Below are positions 1 through 8,354 of a DNA stretch of 64,000 nucleotides, piece by piece. The stretch spans positions 1,240,001-1,304,000 of the forward strand of contig NZ_CP013382.1 of NCBI RefSeq assembly GCF_001513745.1, in the 5' to 3' direction. The notes below the pieces were generated by a model. It was not told the DNA's origin. It did not search any database and saw only the letters and a program-made list of their open reading frames with translations. Position numbers and translations under genes: made by a program. The stretch comes from Burkholderia humptydooensis. GTDB lineage: Bacteria; Pseudomonadota; Gammaproteobacteria; Burkholderiales; Burkholderiaceae. How positions within the stretch are numbered: position 1 is the stretch's first letter; every line of letters begins with the position of its first letter.

Positions 1-2
1 TC

Positions 3-457
3 GCGGCGGGCTTTGCTGTCTTCACGCTGACCGCTTGCGCGGGTTCCGGCGGCCTACCCGACGACCCATTTGCCGGTAGCGGGTCTGCGCTTGCCATGGT
101 GCCGGTAAGTCACACAGACCGTTACGCAGTCAACATCTTTGTCGACAAGTATTGGGCAGGCGATGCGGATGCGAATGGAAGCGGGGGGGATCTGCTGCAT
201 GCTGTTTTCCTGGGATGAAAGACTGGAGCAAACCCGTCACCGTGACGTGGGATTGGGGAACTGAGGAGGATCCCAAAACCAAGGCAATCACAATGCCACG
301 TGAGAGGCACAGCGTTCAGGTGAACTTCCCTCCAGGCGGCCCACATCAAGATCCTGATTGGCGCAAGTCGGACGCTTATCTTTGTGTCATTCTACGAGAT
401 CGCAATACCGCTGAATTGGCGTTCTCACCTAGTCGATCGGGATGTGTGAGCAAGTAA
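3..457 (+). pseudogene. DUF3304-type lipoprotein (likely Tli1-like T6SS immunity protein), 5'-partial and frameshifted
   Basis: The gene enters from the left edge. The first frame gives a hydrophobic stretch ending in a lipobox-like LTAC, then residues ending HTDRY...VDKYWAGDADANGSG, and hits a stop at about 210. From about 152 a second frame carries the expected continuation (GGSAACCFPG, then a basic and tryptophan-rich tail) to the stop at 457. Joining the frames across the G run at 183-189 needs one extra G, or a -1 slip, and gives SGGGSAACC. That matches the Ser-Gly-Gly-Gly-Ser...Cys-Cys pattern I know from DUF3304 lipoproteins. Such lipoproteins commonly sit beside Tle1 phospholipases as periplasmic immunity proteins, and the next gene is a Tle1-like effector 19 bp downstream. 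As read, the protein is broken. It could be functional through slippage or if a G was missed in sequencing. Confidence 0.6.
183..189 (+). repeat. Homopolymer of seven G at the frameshift point
   Basis: Seven consecutive G lie exactly where the two frames of the DUF3304 lipoprotein must be joined. Eight G, or a -1 ribosomal or polymerase slip, would restore one continuous frame. Confidence 0.75.
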
Positions 458-476
458 CTATCAACGGGAGAGATTC

Positions 477-2069
477 ATGTCGGTTCGACAAGCTGGTGCA
501 CCGGCTACTAATGAAGAGATCAACCGCGCTGCAGTTGATGGTGCAACGAAGCGCATCCTTCGTCAATGCCCCGTTGATAAGGCCGACATGATCGCGTGCC
601 GGCTCTATCCCGCGCTATCGTTCTTTTTTGACGGCACGAACAACAACATGGAGCGCGACTTGCCGCAAAGCAAGCACTCGAATGTCGCCAAACTGTTCCG
701 CGTCGCCAAGAGAGCTATTAGTGAGGATGCCATGGCGACCTATCTTCCGGGTGTGGGGACGCCTTTCAAGTTCGTCAAGGTAGCCGGTTATACGGAACGT
801 CTGACAGACGATGAAGGCGGAACGCTCGGGCTTGGCCTTGGCGCTGGTGGTGATCTGCGTATCAAGTTTGCTCTGGCAGAGTTTTCCCGCTTGTTGGAAG
901 TTGAATGGGGACCGGGCTCATGGAAGCATATGCGCGAAATCACCGTGGCGATTTTCGGGTTCTCGCGGGGTGCAACGGAGGCACGAGCGTTTGCTCGCCG
1001 ATTCGTGGAACAGAAGTGCGGCAAAGACGGCGGCAAGCTATATTGGACCACTCCGAATGGGGGGCGCGTGCCGTTGCGCATCAATTTCATGGGTATTTTT
1101 GATACGGTCGCCTCGGTCGGCGGTCCCGCTTTACATCTCGACTGGGCGTCGGAATTGGCGATCCCGGCCGAAGTGGAGCGTTGTGTGCATTATGTCTCGG
1201 CGCATGAGGTGCGGCGAGCATTTCCGCTCGATTCGGTGCGCGTCGACAAGAACTATCCGGGCAACTGCGAGGAAGTGGTATATCCGGGGGTGCATTCCGA
1301 TGTCGGCGGCGGATATGGGCCAGATGAGCAGGGGCGCGAGCAGGACTTGTCGTTGATTCCACTGCGCCATATGTTCGCCGAGGCGTTGAGCGCCGGAGTG
1401 CCTCTGACGCCTCTTGATCAGATGAAGGTGGATTTCAGGGTGGACTTCGATTTGCGTGACGACGCGCGAGTTGTGAAGCTGTACGGCGACTATATGGCTG
1501 CCCTGCCGTCCGCATTCGGCGACACGCTCGAAGCATTGATCCAGCCACACCGTTACCTGAACTTCCGGTGGCGCAGCGTTCTTGCTCGCAACCGTGCGGA
1601 CGATCGCGTATTGGGGCGGCTCTATCAAAAAGTCGGCGCATCGTTTTGCGCGGCCGTGTCGGCCGGAACCGACGCCGACCACCCGCCATGCCAGCCGAAC
1701 GAATGGGTCTATGACATCCCGAAGGATCCCGAAGAGCAAGCCAGACAACTATTGGGCGAGCAGCGGCGGCTGGAGCGGCATATCGAGTTCCTGCGCAACC
1801 CGATCGAACGCCGCCCCGGCCCGCATAGCTACCCGCCGACCCCGCGCGAACTGACTCCATACGAAAAAATGATCCTGTCGGCGTGGGACGAGCAGGAGCC
1901 GCCTTTGCTGGCCGTCGATCAACTGCTGGCCGAATACGTTCACGATTCGGTTGCTGCATTCACGTCGTGGCCCTGTGCGCTATGGGATCAGCGGGGGATC
2001 TGGTGTGACCAGCGGCGCTATCTCGCGGAGAATGACCCGATGAATGCGGGGGATTTGGCGGTGGCGTAG
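477..2069 (+). CDS. Tle1-like T6SS phospholipase effector (DUF2235 domain)
   Basis: This 530-residue protein has the DUF2235 (Tle1 alpha/beta-hydrolase) pattern. FFFDGTNNN near residues 50-58 is the family's first signature. The nucleophile elbow G161-F-S163-R-G165 is the GxSxG motif, and the later FDTVASVGG and GVHSDVGGGY blocks supply the expected acidic and histidine catalytic residues. Family members with GxSxG are phospholipase A2-type effectors delivered by the type VI secretion system into competitor cells. There is no signal peptide, as expected for a T6SS cargo. The ATG is preceded by GGGAGAG. The upstream DUF3304 lipoprotein is the likely cognate immunity gene. No VgrG or PAAR gene is visible, so the delivery partner is presumably left of the window. 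Confidence 0.85.
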   Translation: MSVRQAGAPATNEEINRAAVDGATKRILRQCPVDKADMIACRLYPALSFFFDGTNNNMERDLPQSKHSNVAKLFRVAKRAISEDAMATYLPGVGTPFKFVKVAGYTERLTDDEGGTLGLGLGAGGDLRIKFALAEFSRLLEVEWGPGSWKHMREITVAIFGFSRGATEARAFARRFVEQKCGKDGGKLYWTTPNGGRVPLRINFMGIFDTVASVGGPALHLDWASELAIPAEVERCVHYVSAHEVRRAFPLDSVRVDKNYPGNCEEVVYPGVHSDVGGGYGPDEQGREQDLSLIPLRHMFAEALSAGVPLTPLDQMKVDFRVDFDLRDDARVVKLYGDYMAALPSAFGDTLEALIQPHRYLNFRWRSVLARNRADDRVLGRLYQKVGASFCAAVSAGTDADHPPCQPNEWVYDIPKDPEEQARQLLGEQRRLERHIEFLRNPIERRPGPHSYPPTPRELTPYEKMILSAWDEQEPPLLAVDQLLAEYVHDSVAAFTSWPCALWDQRGIWCDQRRYLAENDPMNAGDLAVA

Positions 2070-2263
2070 GCTTTTGCCGATGTCAGAGTCATTACGGCTC
2101 GAACGTCGATAGAAGGGTCCACGCGGATCGCGTAGGCGGTGCGGCGAGGCCACGCGCCATAGTGACGAGGCGCTCGACGCGCCGCCCGCTCGTCAGCCAC
2201 CCGGGACAATCGGCTACCATACGCCCCGCGCGATTTTTTTCCCGACCAGACGGAGCGTTTCCC

Positions 2264-2596
2264 GTGATTCAGCCAACGGAAGTATTCAAGGACAACCTCG
2301 CCCAACTGCCCGCGATCGACGGCATCGAGCGCATCGATCTCGTCGACGGCGGCGGCGCGGTGGTCGCGAGCATCGAGAACAAGCCGGGCAAGCAAGGCTC
2401 GCTGGCGGTCTATCACTATCTGCGCGAAGCGTTCGGCACGCTCGACGCGCAAGCCGCCGAGCACGGCCTCGCGGTGTTCGCCGAACACACCGCCGACGCG
2501 CGCCATCGCCCCGGCGCGCATCCGAACGTCGACCGGCTGCTCGTGATTGCGGCGGGCGGCGACGCGCTGCGCATCGACGTCGTCGCGAGAGGCTGA
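2264..2596 (+). CDS. DUF2322 family protein
   Basis: A GTG start, 110 residues. I chose GTG 2264 because the family is about 100 residues long and begins with a short polar helix (QPTEVFKDNLAQLP). The longer open frame upstream to 2162 is arginine-rich shadow sequence. A purine-rich ACGGAG lies about 8 bp upstream. The stretch ENKPGKQGSLAVYHYL and the later LAVFAEHTADA...HPNVDRL are the recognisable conserved parts of the DUF2322 family. The function of the family is unknown. The protein is small, soluble and cytosolic by composition, with no catalytic motif I can name. It appears monocistronic between the effector and the convergent protease gene. Confidence 0.75.
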   Translation: MIQPTEVFKDNLAQLPAIDGIERIDLVDGGGAVVASIENKPGKQGSLAVYHYLREAFGTLDAQAAEHGLAVFAEHTADARHRPGAHPNVDRLLVIAAGGDALRIDVVARG

Positions 2597-2656
2597 CGCG
2601 CTTCGTTCAGGCGATCGGTGCGCGCATGCGCGCACCGCGCCCGATCGTCCGTCACG

Positions 2657-4606
2657 TCACCGGCTGAGCAGCACCGTCGGGTTCGCCGGCACGCCGTTCC
2701 ATACCATCGGCGTGTCGAGCAGTTCGATCTTGCCGATCCGCTTGTCGCCCGGCACGTTGATCGCCCACACGCGGAAGCTGCTGCCGCTGAGCGGATTGGC
2801 CGCGTTCGCGTCGTCGACGGCGGGCGTCCACCACGCGCGGAATCCGCCTTGCAGCACGCGGTATGTCTGGCTGCCGTCCGCATACGTGACGCGCAGCGTG
2901 TAATCGCAGCCGCTGCCTTTGCAATACCACGGGTACGTGCCTTTATCGACGGTGATCGCCTGACGGTCCGCAGCGGAGGTCGGATCGAACGTCGCGATCA
3001 GGTTTCCGGTGTAGGAGAACGGCGGATAAATGTATGACGCGCCCGGAGACCCGGCCTTGCTGAAGCTCACGACGATCGTGTGGACCGGCACGCCGGTTTG
3101 CACGGGCAGATTCTGGTTGACGCCGTAGAGCCCCTTGTTGTCGGTCGTCGGCGTGTACGGCGCGCGCGCCTGCGCGGCCGCGTCCCACTTGCTGTAGCCG
3201 GTCGGCGACGCCGCGTCGGCCAGCACGCGCGATGCGATCCATGCCTGCATCCGGCCCGTGTTGTAGTCCGAGAACGTCGCGAACGGGTAGCCGCTCGACT
3301 GATCGCCGGCGCCGCCCTGCATCGGGTCCTGCTTGTAGCAGCGACCTTGCGCGTCGAGCTGATGCGAGCTCGCGCACTTCGCGTAGCTCGATGCGGTGGC
3401 GGGCACGAGCACGTCGAGGAACTCGCGGTGGTTCGGGGCGTAGCCCCACGCCGATCCGCTCAGGCTGCCGCCCGCATACGGATAGGCGCCTTTCGCGTAC
3501 TCGTCGGCCGCGTGATTGAGGCCGAACGCGTGCCCCTGCTCGTGAATGAAGATGCCGGTGTACCGATGATCGCCGACCGCCGCGCCCGAGCCGACGCCGC
3601 CAAGGCCGCCGCCGAGGTTCGCGAACTTCCCGTTTGCGTTCAGCGCGATGAGCGGCGCGTAGTACTGCTCGTTGAGCGGGCCGTCGCCGTTCGCGGTACG
3701 CATGCTCGTGATCAGCGTGAGCATCGCGCTCATCACGCCGTAGCCGTCTTTCTGCTGGTCGAGCGCGGTCACCGAATAGGCGGGCTGCGCGGCGCCCGTG
3801 CGGTCCGCGCGCGGGCCGACGACGACCGTCGCGAGGCTGAAGCGTCCGGCCGGGTGCGTGCGGACCTTCAGGTCGGCGGTCGGCCATTTCGCGAAAATCT
3901 CCTGCTGCGTGGCGGCGTCGGGCGCTTGCGTGGCCGACAGCGGCGGCGAATTGGTGTCGTCGGCGCCGAACAGGTAGAACGGCAGGATCGTCAACCGCAC
4001 GTCGGCGTCGGTGCCGAACAGGGGCGCTTGCGCGACGCTCGACGTGTAGTTGGACGCCGACACGCTGAACGACACACCCGGCACCATCCATGCGGCGGGC
4101 ACGACGGCGCTCCATCGATCGGTCGCATACGCGTGGCCGTTGGATTCGGTCGGCGGCAGCGCGGACGGCGGGCTCAGCGCGAGCGCGCCGAGCTTCGCGC
4201 CGTCCTTCCACGCCTCCAGCACGGGCTGCGCCGCGTCGGCCTGGCCGATGGCGATCAACGCGAGCGCATCGCGCTTGCCGATCAGGCGCAGGCTCGCGCT
4301 CGCGTTCGGCAGCGTCCAGCTCAGGCCGCCGCTCGGTATCACGTGCGTTTGCGCGAATTCCATCCTGGCGATCGAGAGCTGGCTCGCGGACGTGCTGCTC
4401 GGCGCGGGCGCGGGTGTAGCGCCCGGCGTATTGCCTGTCGTATCGCCCGTCGTTCCCGCGGTGCCTGCCGCCGCCGCCGGCGTCAAGGGCGCGGCGGCGC
4501 CCGCGTTCGGCGCACTGGAGGAACCGTCGCCTCCGCATGCGGCGAGCAGCAGGGCGGAGAGCGAGGCGGCGAGGGCGGTTCGCGAGGCGAGGCGGCGGGA
4601 TGTCAT
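2657..4606 (-). CDS. dtmL: Dictomallein-like M66 family metalloprotease, lipoprotein
   Basis: 649 residues with a lipoprotein signal (LLLAAC, Cys24), then a low-complexity Thr/Ala/Pro linker to about residue 75. The zinc site is H355-E356-x-x-H359-x-x-G362-x-x-H365, the extended HExxHxxGxxH motif of M66 peptidases, the family of StcE. Burkholderia members are named dictomallein. The protein should sit in the outer membrane or be released and cut O-glycosylated or extracellular proteins by analogy with StcE; that substrate is inferred. Cysteines in the C-terminal half probably form disulphides. It is transcribed alone, convergent with the DUF2322 gene, and has a long AT-richer upstream region. 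The name follows from the family in this genus; the exact paralogue is not certain. Confidence 0.8.
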   Translation of the reverse strand: MTSRRLASRTALAASLSALLLAACGGDGSSSAPNAGAAAPLTPAAAAGTAGTTGDTTGNTPGATPAPAPSSTSASQLSIARMEFAQTHVIPSGGLSWTLPNASASLRLIGKRDALALIAIGQADAAQPVLEAWKDGAKLGALALSPPSALPPTESNGHAYATDRWSAVVPAAWMVPGVSFSVSASNYTSSVAQAPLFGTDADVRLTILPFYLFGADDTNSPPLSATQAPDAATQQEIFAKWPTADLKVRTHPAGRFSLATVVVGPRADRTGAAQPAYSVTALDQQKDGYGVMSAMLTLITSMRTANGDGPLNEQYYAPLIALNANGKFANLGGGLGGVGSGAAVGDHRYTGIFIHEQGHAFGLNHAADEYAKGAYPYAGGSLSGSAWGYAPNHREFLDVLVPATASSYAKCASSHQLDAQGRCYKQDPMQGGAGDQSSGYPFATFSDYNTGRMQAWIASRVLADAASPTGYSKWDAAAQARAPYTPTTDNKGLYGVNQNLPVQTGVPVHTIVVSFSKAGSPGASYIYPPFSYTGNLIATFDPTSAADRQAITVDKGTYPWYCKGSGCDYTLRVTYADGSQTYRVLQGGFRAWWTPAVDDANAANPLSGSSFRVWAINVPGDKRIGKIELLDTPMVWNGVPANPTVLLSR

Positions 4607-5198
4607 GTGCGTTGTGTCGTTGTCCGGAAAGGGATGGTCGAATGTGTCCGGCGAATCGGCGCTGGCGCGCGTGCCGCCTCTCCTCCTTTTCTCATCATTG
4701 GTGCTCGGGGCGGCAGGTCATGCGGAGCGCGAGACCTTGCGCATGATAAACACAATGCATCTCGATGACATTGACGTTTTTCCAGATCCGGACGTTCGAT
4801 GCCGGGCGAAAACGTGGAGAGCGATGCGCGTCGTTCAAGAATGTTCAGAATGTCGAAGCATGTCGTGTGGCATGGGGTGGAGAGCTGCGTCATCGATGAA
4901 GCGAACGCCGAAGCGCGCATCGCATGATGCCGCCGCACGTCGGTCGCTCGGTGCCTCTTCATGGCGATTCGCGAAAAAGAAAATCGATTGTGTGAATCGG
5001 AATTCGATGCGTTTTTTTTCGATATCGAATCGTTGAAACTTTACGACAGCGCCGGAATGTGCCGGAAAGCGCCGGAATGATCGATGCGGCGCGATGCGCG
5101 CTTTCATGCCGGCGCGCAGGTGGGGCGCGCCGCCGGATGCGTTTTCAAAAAGCGCCGGGTGGAATCCGATAAAAATGACTTGATTCCCGGAATCAACG
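4607..5198. other. Divergent intergenic region, no gene seen
   Basis: About 590 bp between the protease gene and the promoter of the CoA transferase. It has lower GC than its surroundings around 4740-4850 and 4970-5040. Open frames across it lack a codon bias like the neighbours and have no recognisable homology. It presumably holds the protease promoter and upstream control sites, but I see no convincing -35/-10 pair on the minus strand. Confidence 0.5.
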
Positions 5199-5226
5199 TT
5201 GACACTCGAGTTGCGCGGGAAATAAT
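5199..5226 (+). promoter_or_regulatory. Sigma-70-type promoter of the CoA transferase gene
   Basis: A perfect -35 TTGACA at 5199-5204, a 16-bp spacer and AATAAT at 5221-5226 (five of six matches to TATAAT). Transcription would begin near 5233, giving a leader of about 25 nt before the ATG at 5258. Confidence 0.65.
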
Positions 5227-5257
5227 CTTGCTGCGATATCTTCGAGCCGAGGCGTCA

Positions 5258-6682
5258 ATGTTCGATCTCTCTTCTTCATCCCAATCGGAGCAGTCCGGCC
5301 ACGCGCGCACCGCCGCGTATCTGCGCGAAATCTGGCAGGCCGCGAACGGCGATCCCGATCTTCTGCATGCGCTCGATTTCAGCGGCGCGGGCGTGCTGCC
5401 GTCGGTCTTTCCGGTCACCGATTTCGCATCGGCCGTGATCGGCGCGGCAAGCGTCGCGCTCGCCGAGTTCGTGCATCGCGCGACCGGCACGCTGCCCGGC
5501 GTGCGCGTCGATCGCCGCTATGCATCGATCTGGTTCGGCACGTCGCTGCGCCCGCGCGGCTGGGACATGCCGCCTCTGTGGGACGCGATCGCGGGCGACT
5601 ACCGCACGGCCGACGGCTGGATCAGGCTGCACACGAACGCGCCGCATCATCGCGACGCCGCGCTCGCAGTGCTCGCCGTGCTCGGCACGCGGCCCGACAG
5701 GCAGGCCGTCGCCCGCGCGGTCGAGCAGTGGCGCGGCGACGCGCTCGAATCGGCCGTCGTCGAGCACGGCGGCTGCGCGGCCGTCATGCATACGCAGGAC
5801 GAATGGGCGCGTCATCCGCAAGGGCTCGCGGTGAGCGCGGAGCCGCTGATGATTCATGACGACGTGAGCGTCGACGGCAAGCGCCCCGCGTGGCCGACGT
5901 CGGCCGAGCGGCCGCTCTACGGCGTGCGCGTGCTCGACCTGACGCGCATCCTCGCGGGCCCCGTCGCGACGCGCTTTCTCGCGGGCTTCGGCGCGCAGGT
6001 GCTGCGCATCGATCCGATCGGCTGGGACGAGCCGGGCACGGTGCCCGAAGTGGTGCTCGGCAAGCGCTGCGCGCGCGTCGACCTGAAATCCGGCGAAGGG
6101 CGCGCGCTGCTGCGCCGCCTGATCGGCGAGGCCGACGTGATGGTTCACGGCTACCGGCCCGGCGCGCTCGACCGTCTCGGCTTCGACGCCGACGAACGGC
6201 GACGGATCAATCCGGGCCTCGTCGACGTATCGCTCGACGCGTATGGCTGGAGCGGGCCGTGGCGCGCCCGCCGGGGCTTCGACAGCCTCGTGCAGACGAG
6301 CGCGGGCATCGTGGCGGCAGGCATGCGCGAAACCGGCGGCGAGCGCCCGGTGCCGCTGCCCGTTCAGGCGCTCGACCACGGCGCGGGTTATCTGCTTGCG
6401 ACCGCCGCGATTCGCGGCCTCGCGCGCCGGCTCGCGACGGGCGTCGGCGCGCGCATGCGCGCGTCGCTTGCGCGCACGGCGGTGCTGCTCGTATCGGGCG
6501 GCTCGCAGGAGGCGGACCGGCCGCCCATCGCGCGGGAGACGGCGGACGATCTCGACGCATGGAGCGAGCAAACGAGCTGGGGACCGGCGCAGCGCGTGCG
6601 CGCGCCGGTGGCGATCGAGCGCGCGCCGGTGCAATGGCCGCATCCGGCGCGTGCGCTTGGCACGTCGCCCGCCGAATGGTAG
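5258..6682 (+). CDS. Class III CoA transferase (CaiB/BaiF family)
   Basis: 474 residues from ATG 5258. I rejected the longer frame from 5084 because it reads through the promoter. The central block YGVRVLDLTRILAGPVATRFLAGFGAQVLRIDP is the classic N-terminal fold of class III CoA transferases, with the later LDLKSGEG-like (VDLKSGEGRALLRRL) and GYRPGALDRLG motifs. Here this domain starts only at about residue 225. It follows a partial, related domain (residues 30-210), a tandem arrangement also known in this family. The reaction is reversible transfer of CoA between carboxylic acids; the substrate cannot be read from sequence. The gene is transcribed from its own promoter. Its former downstream neighbours are decayed remnants, so the pathway context is lost. 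Confidence 0.8.
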   Translation: MFDLSSSSQSEQSGHARTAAYLREIWQAANGDPDLLHALDFSGAGVLPSVFPVTDFASAVIGAASVALAEFVHRATGTLPGVRVDRRYASIWFGTSLRPRGWDMPPLWDAIAGDYRTADGWIRLHTNAPHHRDAALAVLAVLGTRPDRQAVARAVEQWRGDALESAVVEHGGCAAVMHTQDEWARHPQGLAVSAEPLMIHDDVSVDGKRPAWPTSAERPLYGVRVLDLTRILAGPVATRFLAGFGAQVLRIDPIGWDEPGTVPEVVLGKRCARVDLKSGEGRALLRRLIGEADVMVHGYRPGALDRLGFDADERRRINPGLVDVSLDAYGWSGPWRARRGFDSLVQTSAGIVAAGMRETGGERPVPLPVQALDHGAGYLLATAAIRGLARRLATGVGARMRASLARTAVLLVSGGSQEADRPPIARETADDLDAWSEQTSWGPAQRVRAPVAIERAPVQWPHPARALGTSPAEW

Positions 6683-6738
6683 CGGGCAGACGGGCGCGGA
6701 AGCGGGTGCATTCGTTGCGGCCGCACGGGAGCATGCAC

Positions 6739-6945
6739 ATGGAACAGGTAATCGTAGTCAGCAGCGGCGGCACGGGAATCGGCCTGGCGACCGCGCGCCG
6801 TTTCACGCGGCAGCGCGCGCGCGTGGTGATCGTCGGCCGCCGCGCCGACGTGCTCGCGCGCGCGGCCGGGCAGATCGGCGATGCGTATCCCGACGCGGCG
6901 GCGGCCGCGTCGCCAGATTGTTCGTCGACGTCACGAACGATGCAG
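6739..6945 (+). pseudogene. Remnant of a short-chain dehydrogenase/reductase, N-terminus only
   Basis: The first 45 or so residues after ATG 6739 read as a Rossmann start: a beta-strand, the Gly-rich GGTGIGLATARRF, and VVIVGRRADVL. Beyond residue 50 the homologous sequence (ARLFVDVT) continues in a different frame, so there is a frameshift near 6905-6910. Everything after about 6945 is gone: no active-site Tyr-x-x-x-Lys is present. In the original frame the remnant runs directly into the next remnant, forming one 147-codon chimeric open frame ending at 7179. Confidence 0.7.
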
Positions 6946-6954
6946 GGACGCACG

Positions 6955-7179
6955 ATGAAAACGATTGGACTGATCGGCGGGATGAACTGGGAATCGTCGG
7001 CCGAATATTATCGACTGGTCAACCAGCACATGAAGGCGCGCCTCGGCGGGCGCCGCAACGCGTGCAGCATCATGGCCACGGTCTGCTTCGACGAGATCAA
7101 GACGCTGCAGCACGCGGGCGAGTGGGACGAACTGGGCCGCCTGATGCAGCAGGCCGCGCGGCCGGCGCGCAAGGCGTGA
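6955..7179 (+). pseudogene. Remnant of an aspartate/glutamate racemase family gene, N-terminus only
   Basis: From ATG 6955 the frame gives MKTIGLIGGMNWESSAEYY, the characteristic start of the Asp/Glu racemase (hydantoin racemase-like) family, then LQHAGEWDELGRLMQQAAR. It ends after about 75 residues, whereas the family is about 230 long. Both catalytic cysteines are missing. The remaining part seems deleted; the LysR gene ends 35 bp further on. It is in frame with the SDR remnant upstream. Confidence 0.7.
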
Positions 7180-7214
7180 TTCCCTGCGTGCCGAGATCGG
7201 CCGCGGTCCGCCGC

Positions 7215-8186
7215 TCAATGCAGCATCCCAAGCCGCTCCGCCATCGGATACCGCTGCACGTAGCGCTGAAACGCATCGATGAACACGTTCTCGGCCGCGT
7301 TCATCCGGCGCTCGCGGTTCCACATCAGAAAGATCTCGACGTCGAGCAGCCCTTCCTCCGGCGGCAGCCGCCAGAGCCGCTGGCGCGCGAGGTCGTCTCG
7401 CACGATGTGCTCGGGCAGGCAGCCGATGCCGTAGCCCGCGAACACGAGGCGGCGGATTTCGTCGAGGCTCGGCGATGTCGCGACGATGCGCCCGGTGAAG
7501 CCGCGCTGATCGCGGAACACGGTGAGCGGCGCGAGCGCGTCGCCAATCTGGTCACTGGTGAAGGAAACGAAATTCTCGGCGAGCAGATCCTCGATTTTCA
7601 GCGCCTGACGGCCGAACAACCGGTGGTGACGCCCGCAAAACATTGCATAGCGTTGTCGCAAAAAACTGCGTAATTCGATTTTATCGACCGGCGTTCGACA
7701 TAATGCGAGCCCGCAAGTCGCGGTTTTCTGCAATAAAGAAGAAAGGATATCCGCCGAGCGCATCACTTCGACGTGCAGATCGACCCGTGGATAAGTGCGG
7801 CGGAACTCGGCGAGGAATTCGTCGTAGACGGGCGATTCGACGCGGCTCACGCACAGCAGGCGCACCGAGCCGATCAGCTCGCCGCCGCGGTCGTCGAGCT
7901 CGTTGTCGAGCCGCGACATGTGGCCGTAGATGTCGGTCGCGATCCGGTAGACCTCCTCGCCCGCGCGCGTCGGCAGGAACTGCGCGCCGCGCCGCTGGAT
8001 CAGCGTGCGGCCGAGCGAACCTTCGAGCCGCTTGAGCGCCTGGCTCACCGCCGGCTGCGTCAGGTGCAGGCGCGCGGCCGCACGGCTGATGCTGCGCTCC
8101 TGCATGATCGCCAGATACGTGCGCAGCAGATTCCAATCGAGGCGGTCCATCAGGACGCGTGAAACATGGCTTCGAATATTCGGCAT
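7215..8186 (-). CDS. LysR family transcriptional regulator
   Basis: 323 residues. An N-terminal winged helix-turn-helix begins at MDRLDWNLLRTYLAIMQE, which could be the true start 12 codons in, and contains SISRAAARLHLTQPAVSQALKRLE. It is followed by a substrate-binding effector domain typical of LysR regulators. It is divergent from the MHS transporter operon with 168 bp between the start codons, the usual layout for a LysR activator of the adjacent catabolic operon. The stretch FCGRHHRLFGRQALKIEDLLAENFVSF is normal for the effector lobe. The inducer is unknown but probably a substrate or product of the amidase or the acetylpolyamine amidohydrolase-like enzyme. Confidence 0.9.
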   Translation of the reverse strand: MPNIRSHVSRVLMDRLDWNLLRTYLAIMQERSISRAAARLHLTQPAVSQALKRLEGSLGRTLIQRRGAQFLPTRAGEEVYRIATDIYGHMSRLDNELDDRGGELIGSVRLLCVSRVESPVYDEFLAEFRRTYPRVDLHVEVMRSADILSSLLQKTATCGLALCRTPVDKIELRSFLRQRYAMFCGRHHRLFGRQALKIEDLLAENFVSFTSDQIGDALAPLTVFRDQRGFTGRIVATSPSLDEIRRLVFAGYGIGCLPEHIVRDDLARQRLWRLPPEEGLLDVEIFLMWNRERRMNAAENVFIDAFQRYVQRYPMAERLGMLH

Positions 8187-8343
8187 TTATTTTTACTCCA
8201 GAGAAACGATTTTGCATCGTAGAACTGGATTAATGAAATTTATTCGAAAGATAATAACTTAGAATTTGACCGATTAATCCCGGTGCGCGATAAAACGCCC
8301 ATTTGCCGAATCCGGGCGATTCGGCCGGGCGGACATTTCAGCG

Positions 8344-8350
8344 AGGAGGT
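8344..8350 (+). promoter_or_regulatory. Shine-Dalgarno site that sets a TTG start
   Basis: AGGAGGT at 8344-8350 lies 4 bp before TTG 8355. The ORF is open further upstream to 8283, but no ribosome binding site supports that start, so TTG 8355 is preferred for the transporter. Confidence 0.65.
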
Positions 8351-8354
8351 TGCA

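Noticed and set aside
2943..4538. Long minus-strand frame of 531 codons inside the protease gene
   Set aside because: Composition is Arg/Ala repetitive and it is the +1 frame of the M66 protease gene; the protease frame has the zinc motif and lipobox.
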